Shown here: piece by piece, positions 18,160 through 27,015 of the stretch
How positions within the stretch are numbered: the first letter of the stretch is position 1
Layout: each line of letters begins with the position of its first letter
The notes under the pieces: model-generated
What the model was told of the DNA's origin: nothing
Seen by the model: the letters and a program-made list of their open reading frames with translations, nothing else
Databases searched by the model: none
Made by a program: the position numbers and the translations under genes
DNA from: Carboxylicivirga litoralis
GTDB taxonomy: Bacteria > Bacteroidota > Bacteroidia > Bacteroidales > Marinilabiliaceae
NCBI RefSeq assembly: GCF_025499605.1
Contig: NZ_JAFMVC010000007.1
Span: 146,218 to 210,217, forward strand
Length of the DNA: 64,000 nucleotides
Direction: 5' to 3'

Positions 18160-18858
18160 TCACGAAGCTTTCTTGTTTGCAGCTATTGCCAACAGTACTC
18201 CTAATACAATTCCCAATAGCGCAGCGAATAAGACCCGATATTCGGCGGGCATTAAAAATGTGATTGTATGTGCCGGAATCCAGAAGAACGGTATGGTCTT
18301 TTTAAAGACAAAATTCCATTGCATGCCCCAATCCATCTCGCTCATTATTTTACCAAAAGGGATTGGCTTAAACATACAAGCCATTTTACCTCCATTGGCA
18401 ACAATATGTGTATCTGTAATACGATGTAAAGTCATCATTACAGGTGCATAAATCAGGTTCATAGCAGCACTGATACTGAAGGCTACTAATAATTTAGAAG
18501 ATGAGAACGGTTGTTTCATCACCTCCAACGCATTAGCCAAACCCATTTTCTCAAGAAAAACAGGAACTCCGGATGCAAAAATAACAAATGCCATTTTAAT
18601 AGTTAATCCCAAAAGTCCCCATATGAGAGCACGTGGCACTATTCCAAATCCATTTGCTGTATATTGACCAGTTTTAATTCGCAACCCGATAACCTCTCCT
18701 AAAGTAGCCAATATAGCGAACTTCAGGAAACTCATTACCATTGGATGTTGCAGGTTAAAATTTGTGTACCAGCCAAACACTGTATCACACAAAAAGAATG
18801 GTATAAAAAACACCACAATAGCCAATACAAACAGTATATCTTTAACAACTTTATTCAT
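18160..18858 (-). CDS. Integral membrane protein, Mpv17/PMP22-like
   Basis: 232 aa from the ATG at 18858 (a TTG nine codons upstream is less likely). About four to five hydrophobic segments. The C-terminal pattern NFVFKKTIPFFWIPAHTITF, then MPAEYRVLFAALLG, resembles the W-x-W-P-x-x-x-x-x-F-x-x-VP-x-x-R-V signature of Mpv17/PMP22 proteins. Function in bacteria unknown. It lies between the flavodoxin and acyl-CoA synthetase genes on the same strand. Confidence 0.65.
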   Translation of the reverse strand: MNKVVKDILFVLAIVVFFIPFFLCDTVFGWYTNFNLQHPMVMSFLKFAILATLGEVIGLRIKTGQYTANGFGIVPRALIWGLLGLTIKMAFVIFASGVPVFLEKMGLANALEVMKQPFSSSKLLVAFSISAAMNLIYAPVMMTLHRITDTHIVANGGKMACMFKPIPFGKIMSEMDWGMQWNFVFKKTIPFFWIPAHTITFLMPAEYRVLFAALLGIVLGVLLAIAANKKAS

Positions 18859-18885
18859 TGCTTTCTTATTTATTTCCACCCTCAA

Positions 18886-19208
18886 TTAAAATCTGTCATC
18901 AACATCTAATTAATCAAGCAACAATTCACTGTTTAATACTTAATTAACAAACCATTCAGAACATTTCAAATTGTAAGGCTCCACAAAAATAAAAGGATTT
19001 TAGATTATTGCATGATTAGGAATAATGATTTAAATCAAGTTTAACGCTAAATTTCTTTAAACACAGTCGCAATGCACTCCTCAGGCTTCAAAAAAATTTC
19101 AATACAATCCATATTAAAGAATTTATTCCTTAATGAAGAAAAGGGCAATAAAAAAGCCGGCCTTCCATTGAAGCACCGACTTTTTCATCATTATCAATAC
19201 ACAAACAG
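18886..19208. other. Gene-free spacer between acyl-CoA synthetase and the membrane-protein gene
   Basis: AT-rich spacer of about 350 bp. Apart from the minus-strand terminator at 19150-19186 I see nothing definite. A short plus-strand frame around 19072-19305 is antisense to the synthetase end and not credible. Confidence 0.5.
19150..19186 (-). terminator. Intrinsic terminator of the acyl-CoA synthetase gene
   Basis: Minus strand: AAAAAGTCGG (19185-19176), loop, then CCGGCTTTTTT (19160-19150), with one G-U pair and a built-in U-tract. Starts 23 bp past the stop at 19209. Confidence 0.75.
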
Positions 19209-21269
19209 TTACTTCTCAATCCGTATGCGGGCATCTACGGCAACAATTTTATCGCCCTCGCCCAGCAAAGGATTTATATCCATTTCTTTAATTTCAGGAG
19301 CATGACACAACATATTCGACAAGCGCGCTACAATCTCCGCATACTTATTCTCGTCAATACCTTTTTGCCCTCTCACTCCTTCTATAATTTTATAACTCTT
19401 TAAACCACGAATCATTCCAAGTGCTTCTTCCTGATTCAACGGTGCCAAACCAGAGCTGACATCTTTCAATACCTCAATAAAGATACCGCCCATACCACAC
19501 AATACCATGTGACCAAAACCAGGCTCATAAGTTGCCCCTACAAACAATTCCTTACCGCTTAGCATTGGCTGCAACATCACCCCTGTCGCATCCTGTATCT
19601 TCATCATACGTTCAAACTCTGCCTTCAATTGCTCGTCTGAATCAACGCCCAACACAACTCCGCCGACATCTGACTTATGAACCGGGCCAACAACTTTCAT
19701 TACTACAGGGTACCCCACCTCAGCAATAGCAGCCTGCAAATCTTCTACTTTATCACCTACAAACTCTTTTACCCGCGGCACGCCTGCTGCATCCAGCAAC
19801 TCCTGAACTATCTCTGGCGCCACATAGCCATCTTTCTGTCCGTCAATAATGCGACGCACCTCTGCAACATCAACACCATCGTTATTCACCTCTGCCATCA
19901 CAGGTTTTGGCGTATTGTATATCTTAGTAAGCGCGTTTCCAAATAACACCTCATCCGGGAAGTTAACATTACCCATATTGATGAACATCTCAATATCGTC
20001 TTTCACATTCACCACAGAAGGTAAAATTGGATAAATTGGCTTTTTACACGCTCTAATCTTCTCGTGCAACACTTTGTACACCCCGGCATTGGAAAACAAA
20101 CCAGGACTACCAAATACAACTGCCATGGCATCGATGTGCTCGAAATCATTTTCGCAGGCATCGATAATATCCCCCAACTGCTCTGCTGTTCCGGTAGCTA
20201 AGAAATCGATTGGATTGGCCACACTTGAACCGGGATACAACTTCTCTAGCAAAGCTTCTGCTTTCTCCCCTTCAATGGCAGGCACTTCCAAACCTCCGTT
20301 TGATAAAGCATCGGTTAACATCACCGCAGGACCACCTGCATGCGTAATGATAGCGACATTCTTACCTTTCAGCTCTTCTACCATAAACACAGCTGCCACA
20401 TTAGCCAACTCCTCGCGACCGTAACAACGTACAATTCCAGCCTTTTTAAACAAGGCATCAACAGCCAAATCACTGCTTGCCAATGCACCGGTATGACTCG
20501 ATGCCGCGCGACTACCGGCATCTGAACTACCTGCTTTAACAGCTGCAATCTTACATCCTTTCGTAATCAAGGAAGATGCATGCTTCAACAGCTTCTGCGG
20601 ATTATTAACACTTTCTAAGTACAGCAACTTAATCTTCGAACTCTTGCCTTCAACATAGGTATTATCCAGGTATTCCAACACCTCTTCAACACCTGTCTGC
20701 GCACTGTTACCCACCGAATAAACACTATTAAACTTAAGTCCTTTGGCCATTCCAGCCTCGATGATAAACACTGCCGTTGCTCCAGAACCTGAGATAAAAT
20801 CAGCTCCCATCGACTCCAATGCAGGAATTGGCGTAGTAAACACACTACTATGATTCGTTGTTAAAACACCCACACAATTCGGACCAATTAAACAACCACC
20901 CACCTCATTGATAGTATCAACAATCTGATGTTCCAAAGCAGCTCCCTCTTCATTTTCTTCACTAAAACCAGCTGAGATAATAATAAAAGCTTTCGTTCCT
21001 TTCTGCTTCGCCAACACCTCAACAGTCTGCGGACAAAACTTAGCAGCAATAGCTAAAACTGCTAAATCGATATTCTCAGGCAAATCAACTACATCACGAT
21101 AGGATTTGATACCCTGCACCTCATCACTCTTAAGATTAGTTACATATAAATCGCCTTTATAATTACCGTCAACAATATTTTTAAGAATCTTACCACCAGG
21201 TTTCATCACATCGTCAGAGGCTCCTACCACAACAATGCTTTTCGGATTAAGTAGTTGTTCATTTATCAT
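19209..21269 (-). CDS. ADP-forming acetyl-/acyl-CoA synthetase (fused alpha-beta)
   Basis: 686 aa from the ATG at 21269 (the frame opens at a TTG at 21299). The N-terminal CoA-binding domain (IVVVGASDDVMKPGGKILKN) is followed by succinyl-CoA-synthetase-like domains with the phospho-histidine region RAASSHTGALASSD and a C-terminal ATP-grasp domain (YPVVMKVVGPVHKSDVGGVV). Reaction: acyl-CoA + ADP + Pi to acid + ATP + CoA. With the oxidoreductase at 13.3-16.0 kb it would conserve energy from 2-oxoacids. Confidence 0.93.
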   Translation of the reverse strand: MINEQLLNPKSIVVVGASDDVMKPGGKILKNIVDGNYKGDLYVTNLKSDEVQGIKSYRDVVDLPENIDLAVLAIAAKFCPQTVEVLAKQKGTKAFIIISAGFSEENEEGAALEHQIVDTINEVGGCLIGPNCVGVLTTNHSSVFTTPIPALESMGADFISGSGATAVFIIEAGMAKGLKFNSVYSVGNSAQTGVEEVLEYLDNTYVEGKSSKIKLLYLESVNNPQKLLKHASSLITKGCKIAAVKAGSSDAGSRAASSHTGALASSDLAVDALFKKAGIVRCYGREELANVAAVFMVEELKGKNVAIITHAGGPAVMLTDALSNGGLEVPAIEGEKAEALLEKLYPGSSVANPIDFLATGTAEQLGDIIDACENDFEHIDAMAVVFGSPGLFSNAGVYKVLHEKIRACKKPIYPILPSVVNVKDDIEMFINMGNVNFPDEVLFGNALTKIYNTPKPVMAEVNNDGVDVAEVRRIIDGQKDGYVAPEIVQELLDAAGVPRVKEFVGDKVEDLQAAIAEVGYPVVMKVVGPVHKSDVGGVVLGVDSDEQLKAEFERMMKIQDATGVMLQPMLSGKELFVGATYEPGFGHMVLCGMGGIFIEVLKDVSSGLAPLNQEEALGMIRGLKSYKIIEGVRGQKGIDENKYAEIVARLSNMLCHAPEIKEMDINPLLGEGDKIVAVDARIRIEK

Positions 21270-21414
21270 CTGTGTACTATTTTGTCTGTCGTCATTCAAA
21301 AAAAAATGAGTTTTTAAAGAAAGTCATGTTTAAATATGATTAAAATCATAAGCTTATAAAAAGCCTATAAATAAAGATACTAACACAAGACCACCAATAA
21401 CTCAAATAACTTTT

Positions 21415-21431
21415 GGTAACAAATTGTTACC
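21415..21431. promoter_or_regulatory. 17-bp palindrome upstream of hydE (candidate operator)
   Basis: GGTAACAAATTGTTACC: two perfect 8-bp arms around one base, in the divergent region between the acyl-CoA synthetase and HydE genes, 86 bp before the HydE ATG. Its size and symmetry suit a dimeric regulator such as a Crp/Fnr-type protein; the regulator is not known. Confidence 0.5.
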
Positions 21432-21516
21432 TGCGCAAAAATACACGAATGATTCAACTTTCAAACCATTAGCTATTGTTTTTTTGTTATTTTTACGCAA
21501 TCTAAAAAAGGGAAAG

Positions 21517-22611
21517 ATGAGCATTGAAAGAATTCAGAAAGTCATTAATAACAAGGAGCTTAACAAAGAAAACCTAAGCTTTCTGATAGGTCTGGAAGGT
21601 GAAGAAAGAGATTTTTATTTAAAGGCAGTTGGTGAAAATTACGTTAAAACCCTGGGGAAAAAAGTGTTTTTTAGAGGCCTTGTCGAATTCTCAAATTATT
21701 GTACCAAAGACTGTTATTATTGTGGCATTCGAAAAAGCAACAGCCACTCTGAGCGTTACGACATAGACGACAAAGCCATTATCGATGCTGCCATCTTTGC
21801 CCACGAACACAAATACGGCTCACTGGTTTTACAATCGGGTGAAAGAAGTGACAAAGCTTTTACCGAGCGCATTACAAGCCTACTTAAAAAAATTAAAGAA
21901 GTCACCAAAGGCGAGTTGGGCATCACTATTTCTTTGGGAGAACAAAGCGAGGAAACCTACCAGGAATGGTTTGATGCAGGTGCCCATCGCTACCTCTTAC
22001 GAATTGAAAGTTCAAACAGAAATCTTTACTATAAAATTCATCCAGAGGACAAAAAGCATAATTTTGAAGCACGCGTTAATTGCCTTCACTCACTCCAAAA
22101 GATTGGCTACCAAACAGGAACTGGCGTGATGATTGGCTTGCCATTCCAAACATACGACGACCTGGCTGATGACTTACTATTCTTTAAAGAACTCAATGTT
22201 GATATGGTGGGCATGGGGCCATTTATCGAACATACCGAAACACCTTTATACAAGTATAAGGATGACTTATGGCCTATACAACGACGATTTGAGGTGGCAC
22301 TTAATATGATTGCTACACTTCGCTTGCTGATGCCAGATATTAACATTGCCGCTGCTACAGCCCTGCAAGCCATTGACCCAATGGGACGCGAAAAAGCACT
22401 GCGCTACGGTGCCAATGTGATTATGCCCAACATCACCCCAACAGCTAATCGTAAAGACTATACACTATACGAAAACAAGCCTTGCACCGATGAAGGTGCA
22501 GACGACTGCTCCAACTGCCTGAGTATACGCGTTGAAATGGCAGGCCGCGAAATTGGCTACAGCGAATGGGGCGATTCGAAGCACTTTTTTAAAAGAACCG
22601 GGAAAGAATAA
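21517..22611 (+). CDS. hydE: [FeFe]-hydrogenase maturase HydE (radical SAM)
   Basis: 364 aa from the ATG at 21517. The frame is open to 21424, but that extension runs through AT-rich promoter-like sequence. Radical SAM motif C62-x3-C66-x2-C69 in FSNYCTKDCYYCGIRKSN, followed by GSLVLQSGERSD, RIESSNRNLYYKIHP and MGMGPFIEHTETPLY, all typical of HydE. It acts with HydF and HydG on the hydrogenase H-cluster; neither partner nor a hydrogenase gene is in the window. PylB is a relative, but the motif set favours HydE. Confidence 0.9.
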   Translation: MSIERIQKVINNKELNKENLSFLIGLEGEERDFYLKAVGENYVKTLGKKVFFRGLVEFSNYCTKDCYYCGIRKSNSHSERYDIDDKAIIDAAIFAHEHKYGSLVLQSGERSDKAFTERITSLLKKIKEVTKGELGITISLGEQSEETYQEWFDAGAHRYLLRIESSNRNLYYKIHPEDKKHNFEARVNCLHSLQKIGYQTGTGVMIGLPFQTYDDLADDLLFFKELNVDMVGMGPFIEHTETPLYKYKDDLWPIQRRFEVALNMIATLRLLMPDINIAAATALQAIDPMGREKALRYGANVIMPNITPTANRKDYTLYENKPCTDEGADDCSNCLSIRVEMAGREIGYSEWGDSKHFFKRTGKE

Positions 22612-22831
22612 ACAAATTTTAGATTAAAGACAAAAGACATTACGCAAAAGCTCTTTGCGCTGCGTCAATTAAACCTTCATTTAAATTTTCCTTAGGTGCT
22701 TATCATCTCAGATAGGGAACTCCTTCGTTCCACCTACGGGACACCATCGGATCAACCACGCTCCCAGCGAGGTTAATCCCGAACAAGCCCCTTATTTGTC
22801 CACTAGTTGACAATTGTCAGGCATATCTGAA

Positions 22832-23917
22832 TTATTTACATTCCTCCATGCTATAATCCCAATCCAGCACATTGGCAATGGTGGGAATAATGTGATTGGC
22901 CATTTTTAATTGTCCCTTATAAGAAGGGTGCCAGTCGGAACCATAATCGGTATTACGATTAAGTAATGCTGGTGGTATCGCGATAAAATAAAGATGATGA
23001 TCGTTGTAAATAACCCGTGCCTCTTCAACCGCCTGCTTGACATTAGAAAACAAAGGCTCGTCACGTATAGGGCCAACAATGCAAAAAACAGGCACATCAC
23101 CATAGTAAGATCTTATTTCCTGAAGAAAACGTTTATAACGGTCGATAAACAGGGCTTTGCTAGGCGCTCCATTGGCCGAATAATCATTAGAACCCAGGTT
23201 AATAACAACAGCATGCGGTTGCCAATCATTAAAATTCCAAATTAGCGATGTATCCATATCAAAGGTCTGGCGATAACGATCGGTCAAGGTTGCCATGGGC
23301 TTACCGGCATAATTACGCACCACTCCCAAACCAGAATGAGCCGTCACATAACACTCCGCATTAAAAGCCCGGGCTGTAATAAAAGCATAGGACTTATCCA
23401 CATTTTCCGTTGCAGGCAGAAATTTCTCATCGCCCGATTGGCCTTCCGTTCCATAACCAGCTGTTAACGAATTACCAATAAATTCAATGCGCCTTGCAGG
23501 AAGCTTCTCACACGATTTAACCTCTGCTTTAGCCGCCAGCCGAACACCCTTAAACGTTACCGTCCCCTGCTCACCTTCGGTGCGTTTCTGCAAACAACAG
23601 GTATGCCAGCCCCGCCCTTTGATACCTTTTATGTTGTAAACCGAATCAGCAGGCGCCATCAATACTTCATGTAACCTGCCATCGATAAACACATTGAAAT
23701 AATTGGTAGCGCCGCCATCCATTACAAAAGCCAACTGATTACCTGTAAATTGAAAGCAAACAGATACACCGGGCCAATCATAACGAACTGCATCTGGATT
23801 CCTTTTATCTATTCGTCCCGAATAGGTAAACACCGCATCACTGGCTTTAACAGGCTTCATCTGACCCAATGCACTTAAACACATACACACCATTAATAGA
23901 CTTAAACTATATTTCAT
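22832..23917 (-). CDS. Secreted SGNH/GDSL esterase, CE2-like
   Basis: 361 aa. Signal peptide (about residues 1-19), then a beta-sandwich domain and an SGNH hydrolase domain: block I IEFIGNSLTAGYGTEG with the nucleophile at S150, block III VINLGSNDYSANG, and the terminal DWHPSYKGQLKMA with Asp and His. The two-domain layout is that of carbohydrate esterase family 2. It would remove O-acetyl groups; in this locus O-acetylated peptidoglycan is a reasonable but unproven substrate. Last gene of the minus-strand cluster. Confidence 0.85.
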   Translation of the reverse strand: MKYSLSLLMVCMCLSALGQMKPVKASDAVFTYSGRIDKRNPDAVRYDWPGVSVCFQFTGNQLAFVMDGGATNYFNVFIDGRLHEVLMAPADSVYNIKGIKGRGWHTCCLQKRTEGEQGTVTFKGVRLAAKAEVKSCEKLPARRIEFIGNSLTAGYGTEGQSGDEKFLPATENVDKSYAFITARAFNAECYVTAHSGLGVVRNYAGKPMATLTDRYRQTFDMDTSLIWNFNDWQPHAVVINLGSNDYSANGAPSKALFIDRYKRFLQEIRSYYGDVPVFCIVGPIRDEPLFSNVKQAVEEARVIYNDHHLYFIAIPPALLNRNTDYGSDWHPSYKGQLKMANHIIPTIANVLDWDYSMEECK

Positions 23918-23942
23918 CTTCTTTCTTTTGAATTATTAGGCT

Positions 23943-25808
23943 TTACTTACTAAAAACAACAATTTTACCATCCATTGAATTAACCAAAAGTTGTTGGTTA
24001 TCCATAAACTGCAATTTATTAATCGATGAGTTACTTATTTTGTAGCGCCACAAAAGCTTTTTAGATTCAACACCTACAGCAAATACTTCTCCATTCTTTG
24101 TTCCGCCATAAACTATACCATCCGCTTCGAGCAAGGGCACCGGGTTATGCTCATAACCAAAACCTACATTAACTGACCAGTCCTTTTCCAAATTATAGTC
24201 AACTGTAGGATAAACCACAATTGAATCATTCATTAACTTGGCAAAGAAATAACGACCATCAGTCGATATCCCGGATGACTCACGTACCTTGTGCTTGTTA
24301 GTTCTGAACAACTGTTCTCCATTCTCCAGATTTATGACTGTCATACGTCTGTCGGGAGCAACAATAAACACTTTATCATTACTCACCACCGGCGTCACAT
24401 TGCCCGGTGAATACAGCTTTGCCCGATGTCCATTGGTCCACTTCCACACCTGTTGCCCTGAATTTTTATCCACGCAATGCAGGAAGGTATCCCAGGCACC
24501 AAATATTACTTTATCGTCCGTAATACATGGTGTCACCTGAACAAAACCATTAACCTCATTATATTGCCACAGCACCTCACCCGTAGAAGCGTTGAGCCTA
24601 AGCATACCGCCCTTTCCACAGGCAACATAAAGATCATCGCCATCTATCTTCCCTTCACTGAATACAGGATAATGCACATCGGTCTCCCAAACCAATTTTC
24701 CAGAACGCTTATCAAAAGCTTTTACCTGTCCCTGTGAAGTTCCTACAATCGTTAGATGCTTATAAACAACCGGCGTTGAATATTGAGGTTTGCAAAGATT
24801 TTGCGCCCATTTTATTTCACTTGTAGCAAGGTCAAAGCAATTAAACGCTCCATCCGAAGCCAACCAATATAAACACTCATCCTCCTGAGCGACTCCTCCC
24901 ATAATTGAGGCAGGCGATTCGAACAATATTTCCGGTTGGTGATTCCTAAATTGCTTATTTATTAAATAATCAACCGGATGAGGAAATTCCAGAGAATCAA
25001 TCTGATTTGTTCGATGAATGTCCCAACTAAATGCGAGCTGCAGCTCACATCCTAATTGCTTACTTTTAACCCAAACAGAATCACCTTCCAGTTCAATAAT
25101 ATTATAACCCTTATCGTCTTTATCACGCCCTATCAGGGCACGCCCCATCACACCTGGTATACCATTAAAATTGAGCAGTTGTAATTTATGACCATGACCA
25201 CAGAAAGCCATTTTAACATCGTATTTTTTTAATTGAGCCGTAATTTCGGGCCAATTATCCAGACCATCCATCAAAGGGTAATGCGCCAGCGATATCAGGT
25301 GCTTATTACTATCACTCAGATTCAGTCTGTCTTTAAGCCACTTAACATCCTCTTTTTTGACATGTCCGTCGCCCATCTTCATATATGGACCGGTATTAAA
25401 CCCAACAAACTGATAAGCTTCTGTTGTAAAGAAAAAGCGGTCGTCGCCAAACAACTTCTGATAGGTTGCTCCACCCGTTTCTGACCAGTTTGTTTCGTGA
25501 TTGCCCGGCAATACATAATAAGGCACCTCTATGTTATCGAGAATTGCTTTGACTGCTTTTAATTCTTCATCCGACCCCATATTGGATAAATCACCTGTTA
25601 TTACCACAAAATCAAACTCCCCAGCATTGACTTCCTCAATCGCCTTCTGAAATACTTCTTCATGTTGATTTCCTGGTACAACATGAATATCAGTGAAGAA
25701 TGCTATCGATAGTCTTTCAGGCCGATTACAGGCCCAAAGAACATTCATTATTAACAAAACAAACACATACCTGTGCAATATCGAATTGAATAGTTTCCTC
25801 ATATTCAT
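23943..25808 (-). CDS. Lipoprotein: metallophosphoesterase fused to PQQ-like beta-propeller
   Basis: 621 aa. The N-terminal signal ends VLWACNRP, a likely lipobox. The calcineurin-like phosphoesterase domain (about residues 32-260) shows all metal motifs: FFTDIHV, VVITGDLSN, VLPGNHETN, SLAHYPLMD and FCGHGHK. The remainder (about 290-621) is a run of PQQ/BamB-like propeller repeats (VVYKHLTIVGTSQGQVKAFD, GKLVWETDVHYPVFSEGKID, and so on). Periplasmic or surface location expected. Substrate unknown; teichoic-acid-like, lipid-linked or nucleotide phosphoesters are possible. Lies 7 bp after the epimerase gene. Confidence 0.85.
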   Translation of the reverse strand: MNMRKLFNSILHRYVFVLLIMNVLWACNRPERLSIAFFTDIHVVPGNQHEEVFQKAIEEVNAGEFDFVVITGDLSNMGSDEELKAVKAILDNIEVPYYVLPGNHETNWSETGGATYQKLFGDDRFFFTTEAYQFVGFNTGPYMKMGDGHVKKEDVKWLKDRLNLSDSNKHLISLAHYPLMDGLDNWPEITAQLKKYDVKMAFCGHGHKLQLLNFNGIPGVMGRALIGRDKDDKGYNIIELEGDSVWVKSKQLGCELQLAFSWDIHRTNQIDSLEFPHPVDYLINKQFRNHQPEILFESPASIMGGVAQEDECLYWLASDGAFNCFDLATSEIKWAQNLCKPQYSTPVVYKHLTIVGTSQGQVKAFDKRSGKLVWETDVHYPVFSEGKIDGDDLYVACGKGGMLRLNASTGEVLWQYNEVNGFVQVTPCITDDKVIFGAWDTFLHCVDKNSGQQVWKWTNGHRAKLYSPGNVTPVVSNDKVFIVAPDRRMTVINLENGEQLFRTNKHKVRESSGISTDGRYFFAKLMNDSIVVYPTVDYNLEKDWSVNVGFGYEHNPVPLLEADGIVYGGTKNGEVFAVGVESKKLLWRYKISNSSINKLQFMDNQQLLVNSMDGKIVVFSK

Positions 25809-25815
25809 CTTCCTA

Positions 25816-26922
25816 TTAAACTACCATCCATTCCGATCCCCTCAGATAATCCTCATCAAACTCAGCACCAATACCAGGCTCTTCACTTATGGTCCACAAG
25901 CCCTTTCCTTCATAATTGATTCCACCAACAACAGGATCCTCAGCCAGCATCAACGAAGAATCAATATCGTAATGCACCACATTGGGGCTAGCCAAGACAA
26001 AATGCATTAGAGCTGTCAGTGCATAACGCGACTCAGACATACACCCTACTTGACACTTGATGCCCGCTGCTTCGGCAATGGCATTAATTTTAATGGCTGT
26101 ATTGATGCCTCCCGATTTGGAAAACTTGATGTTAAAATAATCACAAGCGCCAATTTTAGCCAGTTTCATGGCATCATGATGCGTAAATACGGACTCATCT
26201 GCCATAATCGGTATTGGACTATTCTGTCGTACTTTAGGCATCTCCATATAATTCCAGGATGCAATTGGTTCTTCGCAATGCTCGATATTGTATTGATTGA
26301 GTTCCTGAAGTGTTTTGATGGCCGTTATCACATCCCAGCCCTGATTAGCATCAATGCGAATGGGATAATGATCACCAACAGCCTCACGAATGGCTCTAAC
26401 TCGCGCCACATCGTCTTTAGTTGTAGTTCCCAATTTTACTTTTATGGCCGGAAATCCTTCCTCCTGAAACCTCAAAGCATCAGCCGCCACCTTCTCGGGC
26501 GCACCAATACTAATGGTCATATCCGTATATATGTCGCGATTATTTGAACCACCCAGGTACTGATACAAGGGCAAACCAGCGCGTTTAGCAGCCAAATCAT
26601 ACAAGGCCATATCAAAAGCACTTTTCATGGTATAATTGGCATAAACTGCTTTATCAATCTCCGCCAACCGCTCATTCAGCTCATACGGATCCTTCCCCTT
26701 CAGTAGTCCGGCCAGCTGCTTTGACAACTCAAAAACAGTTTCCTGCGTTTCGCCAACAATAAACACAAAAGGGGCACACTCTCCTGTCCCAACGAATCCA
26801 TCGGAACTATGAATGCGCACCAACACATTGGTGGCCGATGGGATAACTCCTAATGAAATAACAAAAGGTTCTTTATAAGGGATATTGAGTTTAATGACCT
26901 CAACTTTGGTAATAATGGGCAT
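25816..26922 (-). CDS. Dipeptide epimerase (enolase superfamily), cytoplasmic form
   Basis: 368 aa from the ATG at 26922 (the frame opens further upstream, but that part reads through the terminator after SusD). Enolase superfamily, MLE subgroup: K-x-K in FPAIKVKLGTTT, metal ligands in RIDANQGWD, HCEEPIA and MADESVF, and the second lysine in FNIKFSKSGG. The family includes L-Ala-D/L-Glu epimerases that recycle murein peptides. No signal peptide. Very similar in motif order to the exported relative at 34728-35876. Confidence 0.85.
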   Translation of the reverse strand: MPIITKVEVIKLNIPYKEPFVISLGVIPSATNVLVRIHSSDGFVGTGECAPFVFIVGETQETVFELSKQLAGLLKGKDPYELNERLAEIDKAVYANYTMKSAFDMALYDLAAKRAGLPLYQYLGGSNNRDIYTDMTISIGAPEKVAADALRFQEEGFPAIKVKLGTTTKDDVARVRAIREAVGDHYPIRIDANQGWDVITAIKTLQELNQYNIEHCEEPIASWNYMEMPKVRQNSPIPIMADESVFTHHDAMKLAKIGACDYFNIKFSKSGGINTAIKINAIAEAAGIKCQVGCMSESRYALTALMHFVLASPNVVHYDIDSSLMLAEDPVVGGINYEGKGLWTISEEPGIGAEFDEDYLRGSEWMVV

Positions 26923-26958
26923 AACTATCGAATTAAAGGATAAACTACAAGTTACTAA

Positions 26959-26990
26959 AAACAAATAAAGAGGGCACACGCGCCCCCTTT
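26959..26990 (-). terminator. Intrinsic terminator between susD-like and epimerase genes
   Basis: Minus strand: AAAGGGGGC (26990-26982), 6-base loop, GCCCTCTTT (26975-26967), then a T-rich tract. One G-U pair. It starts 26 bp after the SusD-type stop and would lower expression of the three genes downstream. Confidence 0.75.
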
Positions 26991-27015
26991 ATCCATTTAT
27001 TATTAAAAGCAAATA

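Noticed and set aside
22808..22819. 12-bp palindrome TGACAATTGTCA
   Set aside because: Lies between convergent gene ends, short, single; no regulatory role can be supported.
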